In this document: positions 41,251-49,960 of the stretch, piece by piece
Numbering within the stretch: position 1 is the first letter of the stretch
Layout of the letters: every line of letters begins with the position of its first letter
From: Nocardia niwae NBRC 108934 = DSM 45340
Lineage (GTDB): Bacteria > Actinomycetota > Actinomycetes > Mycobacteriales > Mycobacteriaceae
Assembly (NCBI RefSeq): GCF_001613465.1
Contig: NZ_BDCK01000015.1
Location: 248,001 to 312,000 of the forward strand
Length of the DNA stretch: 64,000 bases
Direction of reading: 5' to 3'
Notes under the pieces: generated by a model
The model's database searches: none
What the model was told of the DNA's origin: nothing
The model's input: only the letters and a program-made list of their open reading frames with translations
Position numbers and translations under genes: made by a program

Positions 41251-42269
41251 AATCGGCCAAGGCGCTGGCGGGCTTCAGCTTCTTCGCGGTGGTGGCCGTC
41301 GCGCTCACCTTCACCATCTGGTCCACCCTGCAACGGTCGGTCGAGGGGGACACCCACCGCTATTCGGCGATCTTCTCCGATGTGCTCGGCCTGCGCGTCG
41401 GGGACGACGTGCGCATGGCGGGCGTGCGGGTCGGGCGGGTGGACAAGATCGACTTCACCGACGGCTACCGCGCCAGGGTCGATTTCCGGATCGATGAACG
41501 CCAGCATCTCACCACCACGACGAAGGCGCTGGTGCGCTACCAGAATCTGATCGGTCAGCGCTATATCGCCCTGGCGCCGGGCAAGGAAGCGGGCGCCGTC
41601 GTGGAAGCCGGGGCGCAGATCCCGCTGGAGCGCACCGAGCCCTCGTTCGACGTGTCCGCGCTGCTGTCCGGATTCGAACCGCTGTTCAGCGTGCTGCAAC
41701 CCGATCAAGTCAATTCCCTGTCCGAGACGTTGATCCAGGCGCTGCAGGGCAATCAGGTGTCGCTGCGCAGTCTCATCGTGCAGGCCTCCGAACTCGCGGG
41801 CACCTTCGGGCAGCGCGACGAGATCCTGGGGGAGGTGCTGGGCAATCTCAGTTCGGTGATCAGCGGTCTGGCCCACCGCAGCGGCGAGCTGGAGACGTTG
41901 CTCACGCAGGCCAGGGCGCTGGTCGAGGCCCTCTATTCGCAAGGAGAGAGTTTGAAGCACTCGGTCGACCGGGTGGCCGACACGACCGACTCGCTGACCC
42001 AGTTGATCATGCAGGTCAAACCGGGCCTGGCGGCGGCGCAGCAGGACGCCACAACGGGTGTCGCGTTGTTGCTGCTCAACGGCGCGTCCCTGGATCGGGC
42101 CGCGGTCGAATTGCCCGCCGTCCTCAATGGAGTCGCCCGCTTCACCAGCAACGGCGCCTACGGCAACGCCTACCTGTGCGGCCTCGACGTGTCCTTGTGG
42201 GGCGTGCTCTTGCCGCCGGGTCTGTTCTCCCAGGTGGGCGGCAATTCGCATTCGGAGGTGTGCCGATGA
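41247..42269 (+). CDS. mceB: Mce protein, MceB position
   Basis: A 340-residue Mce subunit with one N-terminal anchor (FSFFAVVAVALTFTIWSTL) and an MCE domain (YSAIFSDVLGLRVGDDVRMAGVRVGRV, about residues 35-61). A helical tunnel region and the MceB-type ending with two Cys (YLCGLDVSLWG, SEVCR) follow. The ATG overlaps the mceA stop by 4 bases, as does its own stop with mceC. Confidence 0.94.
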   Translation: MKSAKALAGFSFFAVVAVALTFTIWSTLQRSVEGDTHRYSAIFSDVLGLRVGDDVRMAGVRVGRVDKIDFTDGYRARVDFRIDERQHLTTTTKALVRYQNLIGQRYIALAPGKEAGAVVEAGAQIPLERTEPSFDVSALLSGFEPLFSVLQPDQVNSLSETLIQALQGNQVSLRSLIVQASELAGTFGQRDEILGEVLGNLSSVISGLAHRSGELETLLTQARALVEALYSQGESLKHSVDRVADTTDSLTQLIMQVKPGLAAAQQDATTGVALLLLNGASLDRAAVELPAVLNGVARFTSNGAYGNAYLCGLDVSLWGVLLPPGLFSQVGGNSHSEVCR

Positions 42270-43279
42270 CCAGGCGCCTTCCGGCTCCGGGATTCCTGCG
42301 GAATCGGTACCTGCGGCTCGGCTTGATCGCGGCCGCCACAGTGGCCGCGCTACTGATCGGGTCGAGTGTCCTGACCCAGGCGCGTCTGGGCGACAAGACG
42401 ATTCACGCCGAATTCGCCCAGGCCGCCGGTCTCCGTCCCGGCGCGACGGTCGACGTCTCCGGGATCGAAGTCGGCGAGGTGCACTCCGTGCGCCTCGACG
42501 GCACCACAGTGCTGGTGGACCTGAAGGTTCGCCGCGATCTTCGGTTGGGCGCGGACGCGCGCGCGGCGATCAAGATGTCGACCATCCTCGGCCGACTGCA
42601 CGTGGACTTGCTACCCGGCGATGGAAACGGCCTGCCGGGCAATCGCATTCGCCTCGAGAACACCTCGGTGCCGTACAACCTCAGCAAGGTCATCCAGGAC
42701 CCGAAGTACAAGAACTCCTTCGAACGCATCGAACGCCTCGACCCGCAGAAACTGCGTCAGGCACTGGACCTGGTCGACCAGCAGCTGGGGGATTCACCGC
42801 AGCTGGCGGTCCAAGCGCTCGACAGCATCGGCGCCCTCGCCAAAGTGGTCACCGATCGTCGGGAGGAGGTGGACGCACTGCTGAAGAGCATGGACCAGGT
42901 GTCCCAGCTCGTCTCCGACAATCAGAACAGCGTGCTGCTGTTGCTGACCCGCGGCGAAGCGATCGGCACCGCGGTGCGGCAGCGGCAGGATCTGCTGAAG
43001 CAGCTGCTCGACAACGTCGCGGCCCTGTCGCGACTGCTGCAGGAGATGGGGGTGGAGAACAACGGTCGGCTCGCGCCCCTGATCCACGATCTGAACACCA
43101 TGTCGGAGGGGCTGGAGAAGAACAGGGACAACCTGGACCGGCTCTACGAGAACATGCCGATCGCGTTGCGGCAGTTCAACAACGCCGTCGGCAACGGGCC
43201 GTACGGCGACGTGTGGGCACCATGGTTCTTCCCGGACAACTGGCTGTGTTTCGCGCGAGCCGTACAGGGGTGCAACTGA
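42266..43279 (+). CDS. mceC: Mce protein, MceC position
   Basis: A 337-residue Mce subunit. The basic start (RNRYLRLG) leads into a membrane anchor (LIAAATVAALLIGSSVL), then the MCE domain (HAEFAQAAGLRPGATVDVSGIEVGEV, about 46-71) and a coiled-coil-like helical part rich in Gln, Asp and Leu. A Cys pair is near the end (WLCFARAVQGCN). GGAGG precedes the ATG at 42266, which overlaps the mceB stop. Confidence 0.94.
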   Translation: MTRRLPAPGFLRNRYLRLGLIAAATVAALLIGSSVLTQARLGDKTIHAEFAQAAGLRPGATVDVSGIEVGEVHSVRLDGTTVLVDLKVRRDLRLGADARAAIKMSTILGRLHVDLLPGDGNGLPGNRIRLENTSVPYNLSKVIQDPKYKNSFERIERLDPQKLRQALDLVDQQLGDSPQLAVQALDSIGALAKVVTDRREEVDALLKSMDQVSQLVSDNQNSVLLLLTRGEAIGTAVRQRQDLLKQLLDNVAALSRLLQEMGVENNGRLAPLIHDLNTMSEGLEKNRDNLDRLYENMPIALRQFNNAVGNGPYGDVWAPWFFPDNWLCFARAVQGCN

Positions 43280-44379
43280 TGAGAACACGACGATTCGCCC
43301 AGGTCGGTGGGCTGATCGTGGCCGCGCTGGCCACCGCGAGCTGCGCGCTCGTGCCCGACAGCCTGACCGCGCTGCCGAGGCAGTATCTCGGCGAGCACAT
43401 CCGCGTCAGCGCCGATTTCGAGAACGTCGCCGGGCTCTACGCGGGCAACGAGGTCGCCGTGCTCGGTGTCCCCGTCGGCCGGGTCGACACAGTGGAAGCC
43501 AAGGGCAGCTACGTCCAGGTCACGATGAGCTTGGAGCAGGGCACCAAGGTTCCGGCCGACGCCATTGCCGCCTTGGTGTCGCCGCAGCTGATCACCAACC
43601 GCCATGTCGAGCTCGCCCCGGCCTATGGCGGCGACGGGCCGATCCTCACCGACGGGATGCACATTCCGCTGTCCAGGACGCGGACACCGGTCGAACTCGA
43701 CCGCATCCTGCAGAATTTCGACCAGCTCGGAGCCGCGCTCAAAGGCGACGACCAGAACGGGCCGATGGCCAGCCGGGTCTTGTTCCCGCTGCTGGACGGC
43801 AACGGCGACAAACTGCGCGCGACCTTGGACGCGCTGTCCTCGGCCTTCGAGATCACCTTCGCCAACAAGGACCAGATCTCGAACACGATCATCAAACTCA
43901 ACGAGATCACCCAGATCATCGCGCAGAACGACCAGACCGTGCGCGATTTCAGCGGCCGCCTCACCGAGCTGGTGCAGCTGATGGGGGACCAGGCGCCCGG
44001 TCTGCAAGCGGTCCTGCAGCAGCTCGACCAGTTCGTCACGAATACCGGCACGCTGGTGGGGGAGAACTCCGATCAGCTCGCGGGTGCGCTGGAGCGATTC
44101 ACGACCATCACCGAACAGATGCGGGCCAACTCTCGCGGCCTCACCGAGATCGTCGACGTCGGGCCGCTGCTGTTCGAGAACCTGTCCAACGCCGTCAGCC
44201 GGGAACATCAAGCGCTGCGCCTGCACGCGCTGACCGACAAGGTGCTGCTCGACAACGAGGTCCTCTCGCAGTTCTGCGAACGCATCCAGATGCGCCTCGA
44301 CGGTTGCCGCACCGGAAAGATGCAGGACTTCGGGCCCGATTTCGGCCTCACCGCGGCACTTCTGGGGATATCGAAATGA
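43279..44379 (+). CDS. mceD: Mce protein, MceD position, possible lipoprotein
   Basis: A 366-residue Mce subunit with the MCE domain at about residues 38-120 (IRVSADFENVAGLYAGNEVAVLGVPVGRV) and a helical tail. The N-terminus MRTRRFAQVGGLIVAALATASC looks like a lipoprotein signal, with Cys22 as the possible lipidated residue, although the -3 residue (Thr) is not the best match. In most mce operons only MceE is a lipoprotein, so this one is unusual. The start overlaps the mceC stop (TGATG). Confidence 0.92.
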   Translation: MRTRRFAQVGGLIVAALATASCALVPDSLTALPRQYLGEHIRVSADFENVAGLYAGNEVAVLGVPVGRVDTVEAKGSYVQVTMSLEQGTKVPADAIAALVSPQLITNRHVELAPAYGGDGPILTDGMHIPLSRTRTPVELDRILQNFDQLGAALKGDDQNGPMASRVLFPLLDGNGDKLRATLDALSSAFEITFANKDQISNTIIKLNEITQIIAQNDQTVRDFSGRLTELVQLMGDQAPGLQAVLQQLDQFVTNTGTLVGENSDQLAGALERFTTITEQMRANSRGLTEIVDVGPLLFENLSNAVSREHQALRLHALTDKVLLDNEVLSQFCERIQMRLDGCRTGKMQDFGPDFGLTAALLGISK

Positions 44380-45497
44380 CCGGCACGAACCCGCTTCGGC
44401 GCGCGGCGGTGGCGGCCGCGCTGGTCGCGGCGATGAGCACCGTGACCGGCTGCAGCGTTACGGTGGCGAATCTGCCGATGCCGAAACCCGGCATCGGCGC
44501 GCCCGGCTACCCGATCCGGGCGGCCTTCCGCGACGCGCTCAACCTGCCCGATCACGCCCACGTGAAGATCGGCGGCACCGATATCGGCGTCGTCACCGCG
44601 ATCAGCACGACCAATTTCATCGCGGAAGTCGAGATGCTGATCAGGGAGGACATCCTGCTGCCACGGGGCACCACCGCGGAACTGCGTCAGGCGACACCGC
44701 TGGGAGACATCTTCGTGGCGATGACCTTGCCCGAGTCCGCGCCGGGCGGGGAGAACCTGCGCGCGGGAGACGTCATCGACACCGAGCACACCTCGGCCGC
44801 GGCGTCCGTCGAGCAGTTGATGATGTCGGTCTCGATGCTGATCAACGGCGGCGGCATCAACCAGGCCGCGAAGATCACCTCCGAGCTGGACTCGATGTTC
44901 GCCGGTCGTGCGCCGCAGCTCGCGCACCTGCTCGGCGAGCTGACCAACGTCATCGCCGCGCTCAATCAGCGCACCGGGGACATCGACAACGTGCTGACCG
45001 GTCTCAACGTGCTGACCGGCGAATTGGCCCGGCGCAAAGCCGAACTCGGCGACGCCGCGGACACCTTCCCGGCGCTGCTGGCGCTGTTGGCCGAGAACAA
45101 TCAGTCCATCGTCGACCTGCTCGACAAGGTCTCGACCACGATGACGGCGCTCGGTGACTTCACCGACACGACCGGGCCGCAGGCGGTCGGCCTGTTCGAC
45201 AGCATCCAGCGGTTGATGGCCGGCTTCACCCAGATGGGCGACGACCTCGGCGGAACGTTGAACGGTCTGCACACCATCTACCCCTCGCTGATGGCGAGCC
45301 TGGACGGCCCCGCCCTCGCGGTCGCGGCGACGGTGTCCTACCTCAGCGTCGGCGCCTTGACCGATCCCAGCGGCAGCAGGCCGCCCGAATTCGGTGACGT
45401 CCCCGCGTTCATCGGCAGCCTGGCACAGGTGATCGAGAAGGTCATCGGCCGGCTCACCAGCCCGCCGCAGCAACCTCGGCAAGGAGGAGAGCGATGA
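44376..45497 (+). CDS. mceE: Mce lipoprotein, MceE position (LprK-like)
   Basis: A 373-residue Mce subunit with a clear lipoprotein signal: MTGTNPLRRAAVAAALVAAM, then the lipobox VTGC with Cys25. The MCE domain begins near residue 47 (YPIRAAFRDALNLPDHAHVKIGGTDIGVV). This is the usual lipoprotein of the hexamer and anchors in the outer leaflet of the inner membrane. It overlaps mceD and mceF by 4 bases each. Confidence 0.94.
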   Translation: MTGTNPLRRAAVAAALVAAMSTVTGCSVTVANLPMPKPGIGAPGYPIRAAFRDALNLPDHAHVKIGGTDIGVVTAISTTNFIAEVEMLIREDILLPRGTTAELRQATPLGDIFVAMTLPESAPGGENLRAGDVIDTEHTSAAASVEQLMMSVSMLINGGGINQAAKITSELDSMFAGRAPQLAHLLGELTNVIAALNQRTGDIDNVLTGLNVLTGELARRKAELGDAADTFPALLALLAENNQSIVDLLDKVSTTMTALGDFTDTTGPQAVGLFDSIQRLMAGFTQMGDDLGGTLNGLHTIYPSLMASLDGPALAVAATVSYLSVGALTDPSGSRPPEFGDVPAFIGSLAQVIEKVIGRLTSPPQQPRQGGER

Positions 45498-46672
45498 ATC
45501 CTCCGCTGTGGCAGTGGCTGGTGCGCCGCCGTATCGCGGTCGCGAACTTCGGATTGGTCGTGGTGCTGATCGTCGGCGCGGCGTATCTCGGCGCCGAAGT
45601 CCTGCGGATCAACCCATTGCCGGACAATTACGCGGTGACGGTGGAGTTGCAGTCCTCCGGCGGCTTGTCGGCGGGCAACGACGTCACCTTCCGCGGCATC
45701 AGGGTGGGCAAGGTTCGCGAAGTGAAGGTCGCGGGAAGCGGCGTCGCGGCCGTCGCCGAGATCGATTCGTCGGCGAAGATCCCGGTGGGCGGCACGGTCG
45801 CCGTCGGCCGGCTGTCGGCGGCGGGCGAGCAATACCTCGACTTCCGTCCGGATTCCGACACCGGCCCCTACCTCACCGACGGGGCGCTGGTGGAACGGTC
45901 CCAGACGACCGTCCCGGTGACGGTGCAATCGGTGCTGACCAACCTCAGCGGCTTCATCGGAGGTCTGAACCCGGACCGATTGACCGTCATCGTCGACGAG
46001 CTCGACAAGGCGCTGGCCGGTGGCCCCGACCAGCTCCGGAATATGGTGTCGGGCATCAGCCGCGCCATGGCCGGGCTGACCGATCTGCTTCCCCACACCC
46101 GGCAACTGATCGAGAACCTCGAAGTGATCGCGGAGACGACGTCGCACGCGCAGCCGGACCTCGCGACACTCACCCGCACGGGCGGGGTGTTGTTCGAACA
46201 GCTGACCGCGGCCGACCAGGAAGTACGTCATCTCCTGGACGAAGGGCCGGTACAGCTGCGCACACTCGGCGGCTTCGTGTCCCGCACCCAAGACCCCTTG
46301 ACCAACCTGGTCACGAATTTCGTCGCCATCACCAAGGCCGCCAAACTGCGCGCGCCGGCGATCGCGGCGCTGTTCCCGGCCTTGCGAGTCGGGTCGGAGG
46401 CGCTGGGGATACCCGCCCACGACGACGCCTTCTACACCCTGGTGGACATCTGGCCGCGCCCTACCTGCGAGTACGACACCATCCCGGTGGTGCCCACGGA
46501 CAAGATGACCGACACCAGGGTCCGGCTCTACAACTACTGCGTCACCAACGATCCCGCCCTGCAGGTGCGCGGTTCGGCGAACGCGCCACGGCCCGACATC
46601 CCGGACAACGGTTCCACCCGGCCGCCGGGCGTCGGTGGCGATGAGCTGTCCCGCCCGGTGCCCGGCAACTAG
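45494..46672 (+). CDS. mceF: Mce protein, MceF position
   Basis: A 392-residue Mce subunit. One anchor (FGLVVVLIVGAAYLGAEVL, residues 19-37) is followed by the MCE domain (YAVTVELQSSGGLSAGNDVTFRGIRVGKV, about 46-74) and a long helical region. The tail is Pro/Asn-rich, with Cys pairs (RPTCEYD, YNYCVTND). It closes the six-subunit set; the mam gene follows after 8 bases. Confidence 0.94.
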   Translation: MNPPLWQWLVRRRIAVANFGLVVVLIVGAAYLGAEVLRINPLPDNYAVTVELQSSGGLSAGNDVTFRGIRVGKVREVKVAGSGVAAVAEIDSSAKIPVGGTVAVGRLSAAGEQYLDFRPDSDTGPYLTDGALVERSQTTVPVTVQSVLTNLSGFIGGLNPDRLTVIVDELDKALAGGPDQLRNMVSGISRAMAGLTDLLPHTRQLIENLEVIAETTSHAQPDLATLTRTGGVLFEQLTAADQEVRHLLDEGPVQLRTLGGFVSRTQDPLTNLVTNFVAITKAAKLRAPAIAALFPALRVGSEALGIPAHDDAFYTLVDIWPRPTCEYDTIPVVPTDKMTDTRVRLYNYCVTNDPALQVRGSANAPRPDIPDNGSTRPPGVGGDELSRPVPGN

Positions 46673-46680
46673 GAGATCCC

Positions 46681-47376
46681 ATGAAGAGTGAAGACGTCGA
46701 ACCGGCCGCTGAGACCGATTCGCCCGCAATGTCATCGGAAAAGCAGATCGACCCGGTGCAAGCCGGCTCCGGTGACCCGGCGGACGGGAACGGGGGCGGC
46801 GGGGCGGATACCGGCTCGGCCGCCGCGAAACCCCTTGGTCGGTGGGAGCGGCTGCGCCGTCTGCCGATCGGACGCCCCGGACCGGTGGTGCTGCGATCGG
46901 CGGCCGCGGTTCTCGTGGGCGTATCGGTGGCCTCGGCCGGCTACTGGTACATGCAGAACGACAACAGCAAGGATTTGCTGGCTGCGCAGGAAGACGCGCG
47001 CGCCGCGGCCTGCCGATACGCGCCCATCCTGGCGAACTACGACTCGAAGAACCTCGACGCGTACTTCGCCGCTGTAGGTGAAGGCGCCACCGGCGACTGG
47101 AAGAAGCAGTTCGAGTCCACCAGCACCGAACTGCGTGCGGTGCTCGGCGAGGGCCAGGTCACCTCGGCGACGCGCGACGTGCAATGCGCGATACGCGCCG
47201 GTGACGAGCACTCCGCCGAAGCGATCGTGGTCATCGGCCAGACCATCACCAGTCTCGGCACCAAGGGCAAGCCCGCGCCGGGCCAGCTGTCGATGGTGAT
47301 GCGCTTGGAGAAGGTCGGGGACCGGTGGCTGGTGAACAAGGTCAACTCGCCATTGGCGCTGCCCGCACAGCCCTAG
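46681..47376 (+). CDS. mam: Mce-associated membrane protein
   Basis: A 231-residue protein with a disordered acidic N-terminus of about 70 residues, one membrane span (VVLRSAAAVLVGVSVASAGYWYM, about 70-92) and an exported domain with two Cys in the place usual for Mam proteins (ACRYAPIL, VQCAIR) and a DUF4878/nuclear-transport-factor-like profile. Mam proteins stabilise Mce complexes. It is the last gene of the operon. Confidence 0.9.
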   Translation: MKSEDVEPAAETDSPAMSSEKQIDPVQAGSGDPADGNGGGGADTGSAAAKPLGRWERLRRLPIGRPGPVVLRSAAAVLVGVSVASAGYWYMQNDNSKDLLAAQEDARAAACRYAPILANYDSKNLDAYFAAVGEGATGDWKKQFESTSTELRAVLGEGQVTSATRDVQCAIRAGDEHSAEAIVVIGQTITSLGTKGKPAPGQLSMVMRLEKVGDRWLVNKVNSPLALPAQP

Positions 47377-47449
47377 GCTAGAAGAATACGCGTACACATA
47401 ATTTAGTACCGAGCACCCCGATTTTTGTAATTTAGTAGTTGTACCTTCT

Positions 47450-47477
47450 TGTTCCTGTCGCGAAAACCATTAGAATA
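47450..47477 (+). promoter_or_regulatory. Putative promoter of the MpaB-like gene
   Basis: TTGTTC (47450-47455) and TAGAAT (47472-47477) are spaced by 16 bases, within an AT-rich 160-bp gap after the mce operon. The start codon is about 60 bases downstream. This suggests that the oxygenase gene has its own promoter. Confidence 0.5.
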
Positions 47478-47539
47478 GTAAGTAACATAATTGGAAGGTG
47501 ACCTTCTCGGTCGTCGAACGCAGCTGGAAGGACATTCCG

Positions 47540-48442
47540 ATGACCGCAGTCGCTCGTCAACCCGACCACGGTGTGCCGCTGGCAAAGGATCGCACCCGTA
47601 TCGGTATCAGCGTCACGCATCGGCCGTTCACCAAGCGGCCGATCGAACTCACCGATGCGCTGGATTTCTGGTCCTTCGCCGGCGCCGCGGCGAACGTGGT
47701 CATGCAGATGGCGCGGCCGGGCGTCGGCTATGGCGTGGCCGAAAGCAAGGTGGAGTCCGGATCGCTGATGAAGCATCCGTGGAAACGTGCGCGGACTACC
47801 ACGCAATATCTCGCGGTCGCCATACTCGGCACCGACGAAGAGCGCAAGGCGTATCGCGAGGCGGTGAATGTGGCGCACCGGCAGGTGCATTCGGCCCCGG
47901 GCGCCCCGGTGAAGTACAACGCCTTCGACCGCAATCTCCAATTGTGGGTCGCCGCCTGCCTGTACATCGGATTCGAAGACACCTACCAGCTGCTGCACGG
48001 AAGAATGAACGACGAGCAGGCCGAGGCGTTCTACACCTCGTCCTCCACCCTGGGCACCACCCTGCAGGTAACCGAGGACATGTGGCCCGCCACCCGGGCC
48101 GAATTCGACGAATATTGGAACGCCGCGTGCGAGCAAGTCGTCCTGGACGACTACGTCCGCGGCTACCTCGAAGCCTTGCTCGAGCTTCGAATGATCCACT
48201 GGTACCTGCGGCTGCCATTCCGGAAGCTGCTCCGATTCCTCACCATCGGATTCCTGGCTCCGATCTTCCGGGAGCAACTCCGGGTCGAGTGGACCGCCGC
48301 GGACCAGCGGCGTTTCGAGCATCTGTTCGTGTTCGTCTCCTTCGTCAACCGCTTCATTCCGCGCTTCGTACGCCATGGCGGATCACGCGGGCTGATGGTC
48401 GACCTGCGACGGCGCATCCGGAAGCAGAAAAACCTGATCTGA
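47540..48442 (+). CDS. MpaB-like (DUF2236) oxygenase-family protein
   Basis: A 300-residue protein of the DUF2236 family, which includes MpaB and the haem-b latex-clearing protein Lcp. Family landmarks are the central FDRNLQLWVAACLY (about residues 131-144) and NVAHRQVHS, whose His residues may bind haem. The C-terminal part is basic. Members oxidise hydrophobic substrates such as polyisoprene or act in secondary metabolism. The gene follows the mce operon with its own promoter; a link to lipid or steroid import is possible. ATG 47540 is preferred for its GGAAGGACATTCC leader; the frame is open to 47498. Confidence 0.85.
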   Translation: MTAVARQPDHGVPLAKDRTRIGISVTHRPFTKRPIELTDALDFWSFAGAAANVVMQMARPGVGYGVAESKVESGSLMKHPWKRARTTTQYLAVAILGTDEERKAYREAVNVAHRQVHSAPGAPVKYNAFDRNLQLWVAACLYIGFEDTYQLLHGRMNDEQAEAFYTSSSTLGTTLQVTEDMWPATRAEFDEYWNAACEQVVLDDYVRGYLEALLELRMIHWYLRLPFRKLLRFLTIGFLAPIFREQLRVEWTAADQRRFEHLFVFVSFVNRFIPRFVRHGGSRGLMVDLRRRIRKQKNLI

Positions 48443-48567
48443 ACAGTTGCTCGGTAAACCATTCGGCCACTGCGGGACTCGGATTTGGCGATTTCGCGCG
48501 CCGGCCGGTACATTCGTTCTCGTCAAGCTACCGAGCGATCGGTGGATAGGCACGAATACCCCCGAGC

Positions 48568-48601
48568 GAGCCCCGAACCGATGCAGACCGGTTCGGGGCT
48601 C
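48568..48601. terminator. Strong hairpin after the MpaB-like gene
   Basis: A perfect 13-bp stem (48568-48580 with 48589-48601) around an 8-base loop, 126 bases after the oxygenase stop and 125 bases after the end of the convergent small ORF. Most likely a bidirectional terminator. Confidence 0.75.
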
Positions 48602-48726
48602 GGTTGGTTCGGGCGGTTTTCGAACAATCCGGTCCGGTACCGGGCGATGTCACATGCGCGATCGAAGCCGCATCGCCCCGTGCTCGCGTGATCGGCCGCC
48701 TTTGCCCGGATGCGCGGCCGAACGAA

Positions 48727-48879
48727 TCAGTCCGGCGGTTCCTGCGGCTCGTCGGTGGTCAGTTCCGGAGCTATCTCCCGGGTCGCCATCCCGCCGTGGC
48801 GGTCTTGATCGGTCGGACCAGGCCTGCCTCCCTTGGGCTCGCCCGTCTTCTCGTCGTCGGTGTCTTTCTCGCGTGCCAT
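48727..48879 (-). CDS. Small hydrophilic protein, 50 residues
   Basis: A short ORF that starts at the ATG 48879 and ends at the TGA at 48727-48729. AAAGGGG lies six bases before the ATG, an excellent ribosome site. The product begins MAREKDTDDEKTGEPKGG and is rich in Asp, Glu, Lys, Gly and Pro; it should be disordered. Codon third positions are GC-rich, as in real genes of this genome. A CTACCC at 48908-48913 (GGGTAG on the coding strand) may be a sigma-F-like -10, but its -35 is poor. Function unknown. Confidence 0.65.
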   Translation of the reverse strand: MAREKDTDDEKTGEPKGGRPGPTDQDRHGGMATREIAPELTTDEPQEPPD

Positions 48880-49068
48880 GACAAACCCCTTTCCGTGTCG
48901 CTTCGAACTACCCGTCCGGCCTCACTTCAATCGGCGGGCGGCCCGACCGGTGCGGCTACGCGAGGGTGATGTCGGAAGACGTGGATGTCATCATGGCCGA
49001 AATCGACTGTGATCGGACCGGGGACGCGGTCTGAGCGACGCGCTCGAGCCGAGGCTGTCGTCCTGCGG

Positions 49069-49722
49069 TCAACGGCGACGTTCGTGCACGGTGAGCAGCA
49101 CGTGATCGAAGCGGGTGCGCGTGTGTACTCCGGCGCCGCCGAAATCGATCAGCGCCGCGACCAATTCCTCGGCCAGCGCGCGTAATTTCGTGTTCGTTTC
49201 CTGGGACCGCCAGATCAGCACGCGAAATGCCTGATCGGCCGAGATCCCGTACACCAGCATCAAGGCGCCCTTCGCCTGCTCGATCACCTCGCGTGCGGCG
49301 ACCAGATCCGGCAGCGTCTCATCGATGATTTCCTGGCGTTCCTCATCGACGGTATCGGTGACATCGATATAGAAACCCGCCGTACCGACCACCGCACCGG
49401 TGGCATCACGCATCTGATCACTCACCACCAGCACGTGGCGCACCGCGCCCGCGGTATCGATGATGCGGTGGCGGCCGCTGAAAGGCAGCCCGGTCCGCAC
49501 CGCCGTGGCCAGGGTGTCGGCGACCTCGGCTCGATCGTCGGGATGTTTGTGTGCCAACAGCAATTCCGTCGTCGGCGTCACCTGGCCCGGCGCGTAACCA
49601 TGCAGGGCCGCGACCTCGTCCGACCATTCCCAACGTTGATCGGCGAACCAGAACTGGAAACTTCCGGTCCGCTTCGAGAGTGGGACCGTGGGCGCCGGTC
49701 CCGATGGCGCGTAGTCGTTCAC
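49069..49722 (-). CDS. PAS-ANTAR regulator (RNA-binding antiterminator)
   Basis: A 217-residue protein with an N-terminal PAS domain (about 20-130; FQFWFADQRWEWSDEVAALHGY onward) and a C-terminal ANTAR domain (about 140-195) with the pattern AREVIEQAKGALMLVYGISADQAFRVL. ANTAR proteins bind paired hexaloop RNA hairpins and prevent transcription termination. The PAS domain should sense a signal, possibly redox or a ligand. The start is a GTG at 49722 with a weak ribosome site. It is divergent from the APC permease gene. Confidence 0.92.
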   Translation of the reverse strand: MNDYAPSGPAPTVPLSKRTGSFQFWFADQRWEWSDEVAALHGYAPGQVTPTTELLLAHKHPDDRAEVADTLATAVRTGLPFSGRHRIIDTAGAVRHVLVVSDQMRDATGAVVGTAGFYIDVTDTVDEERQEIIDETLPDLVAAREVIEQAKGALMLVYGISADQAFRVLIWRSQETNTKLRALAEELVAALIDFGGAGVHTRTRFDHVLLTVHERRR

Positions 49723-49944
49723 CGCCTCTGCATTCCCCGCCGCCGAGCCGGTATGCGCCAGAACCGCACCGGCAGGCCGTGAACCGCCTCACGAGCCGCG
49801 CCCTCCCTTTGCGTCTCGGGTTACCTCGGCGGGGACAGATGTCCACAGCAGCAACCGGCCTGTTCGGGCACAGCCCCCGTCGGACGCGGACGGCGCATGA
49901 TCGCAACCCGGCGCATCCGCCGACGGCTTCGGCGCTCATAACGC

Positions 49945-49950
49945 GGGTAT
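49945..49950 (+). promoter_or_regulatory. Possible sigma-F-type -10 before the permease gene
   Basis: GGGTAT at 49945-49950, with GGCTT (one mismatch to GGTTT) 15 bases upstream at 49925-49929. Transcription would begin close to the GTG at 49961 and give a leaderless message. No ribosome site is present there, which fits. Confidence 0.35.
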
Positions 49951-49960
49951 CCGCCGCTTC

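Noticed and set aside
48568..48601. Target hairpin of the nearby ANTAR regulator
   Set aside because: ANTAR targets are paired stems with hexaloops; this is one long stem with an 8-base loop and fits a terminator better.
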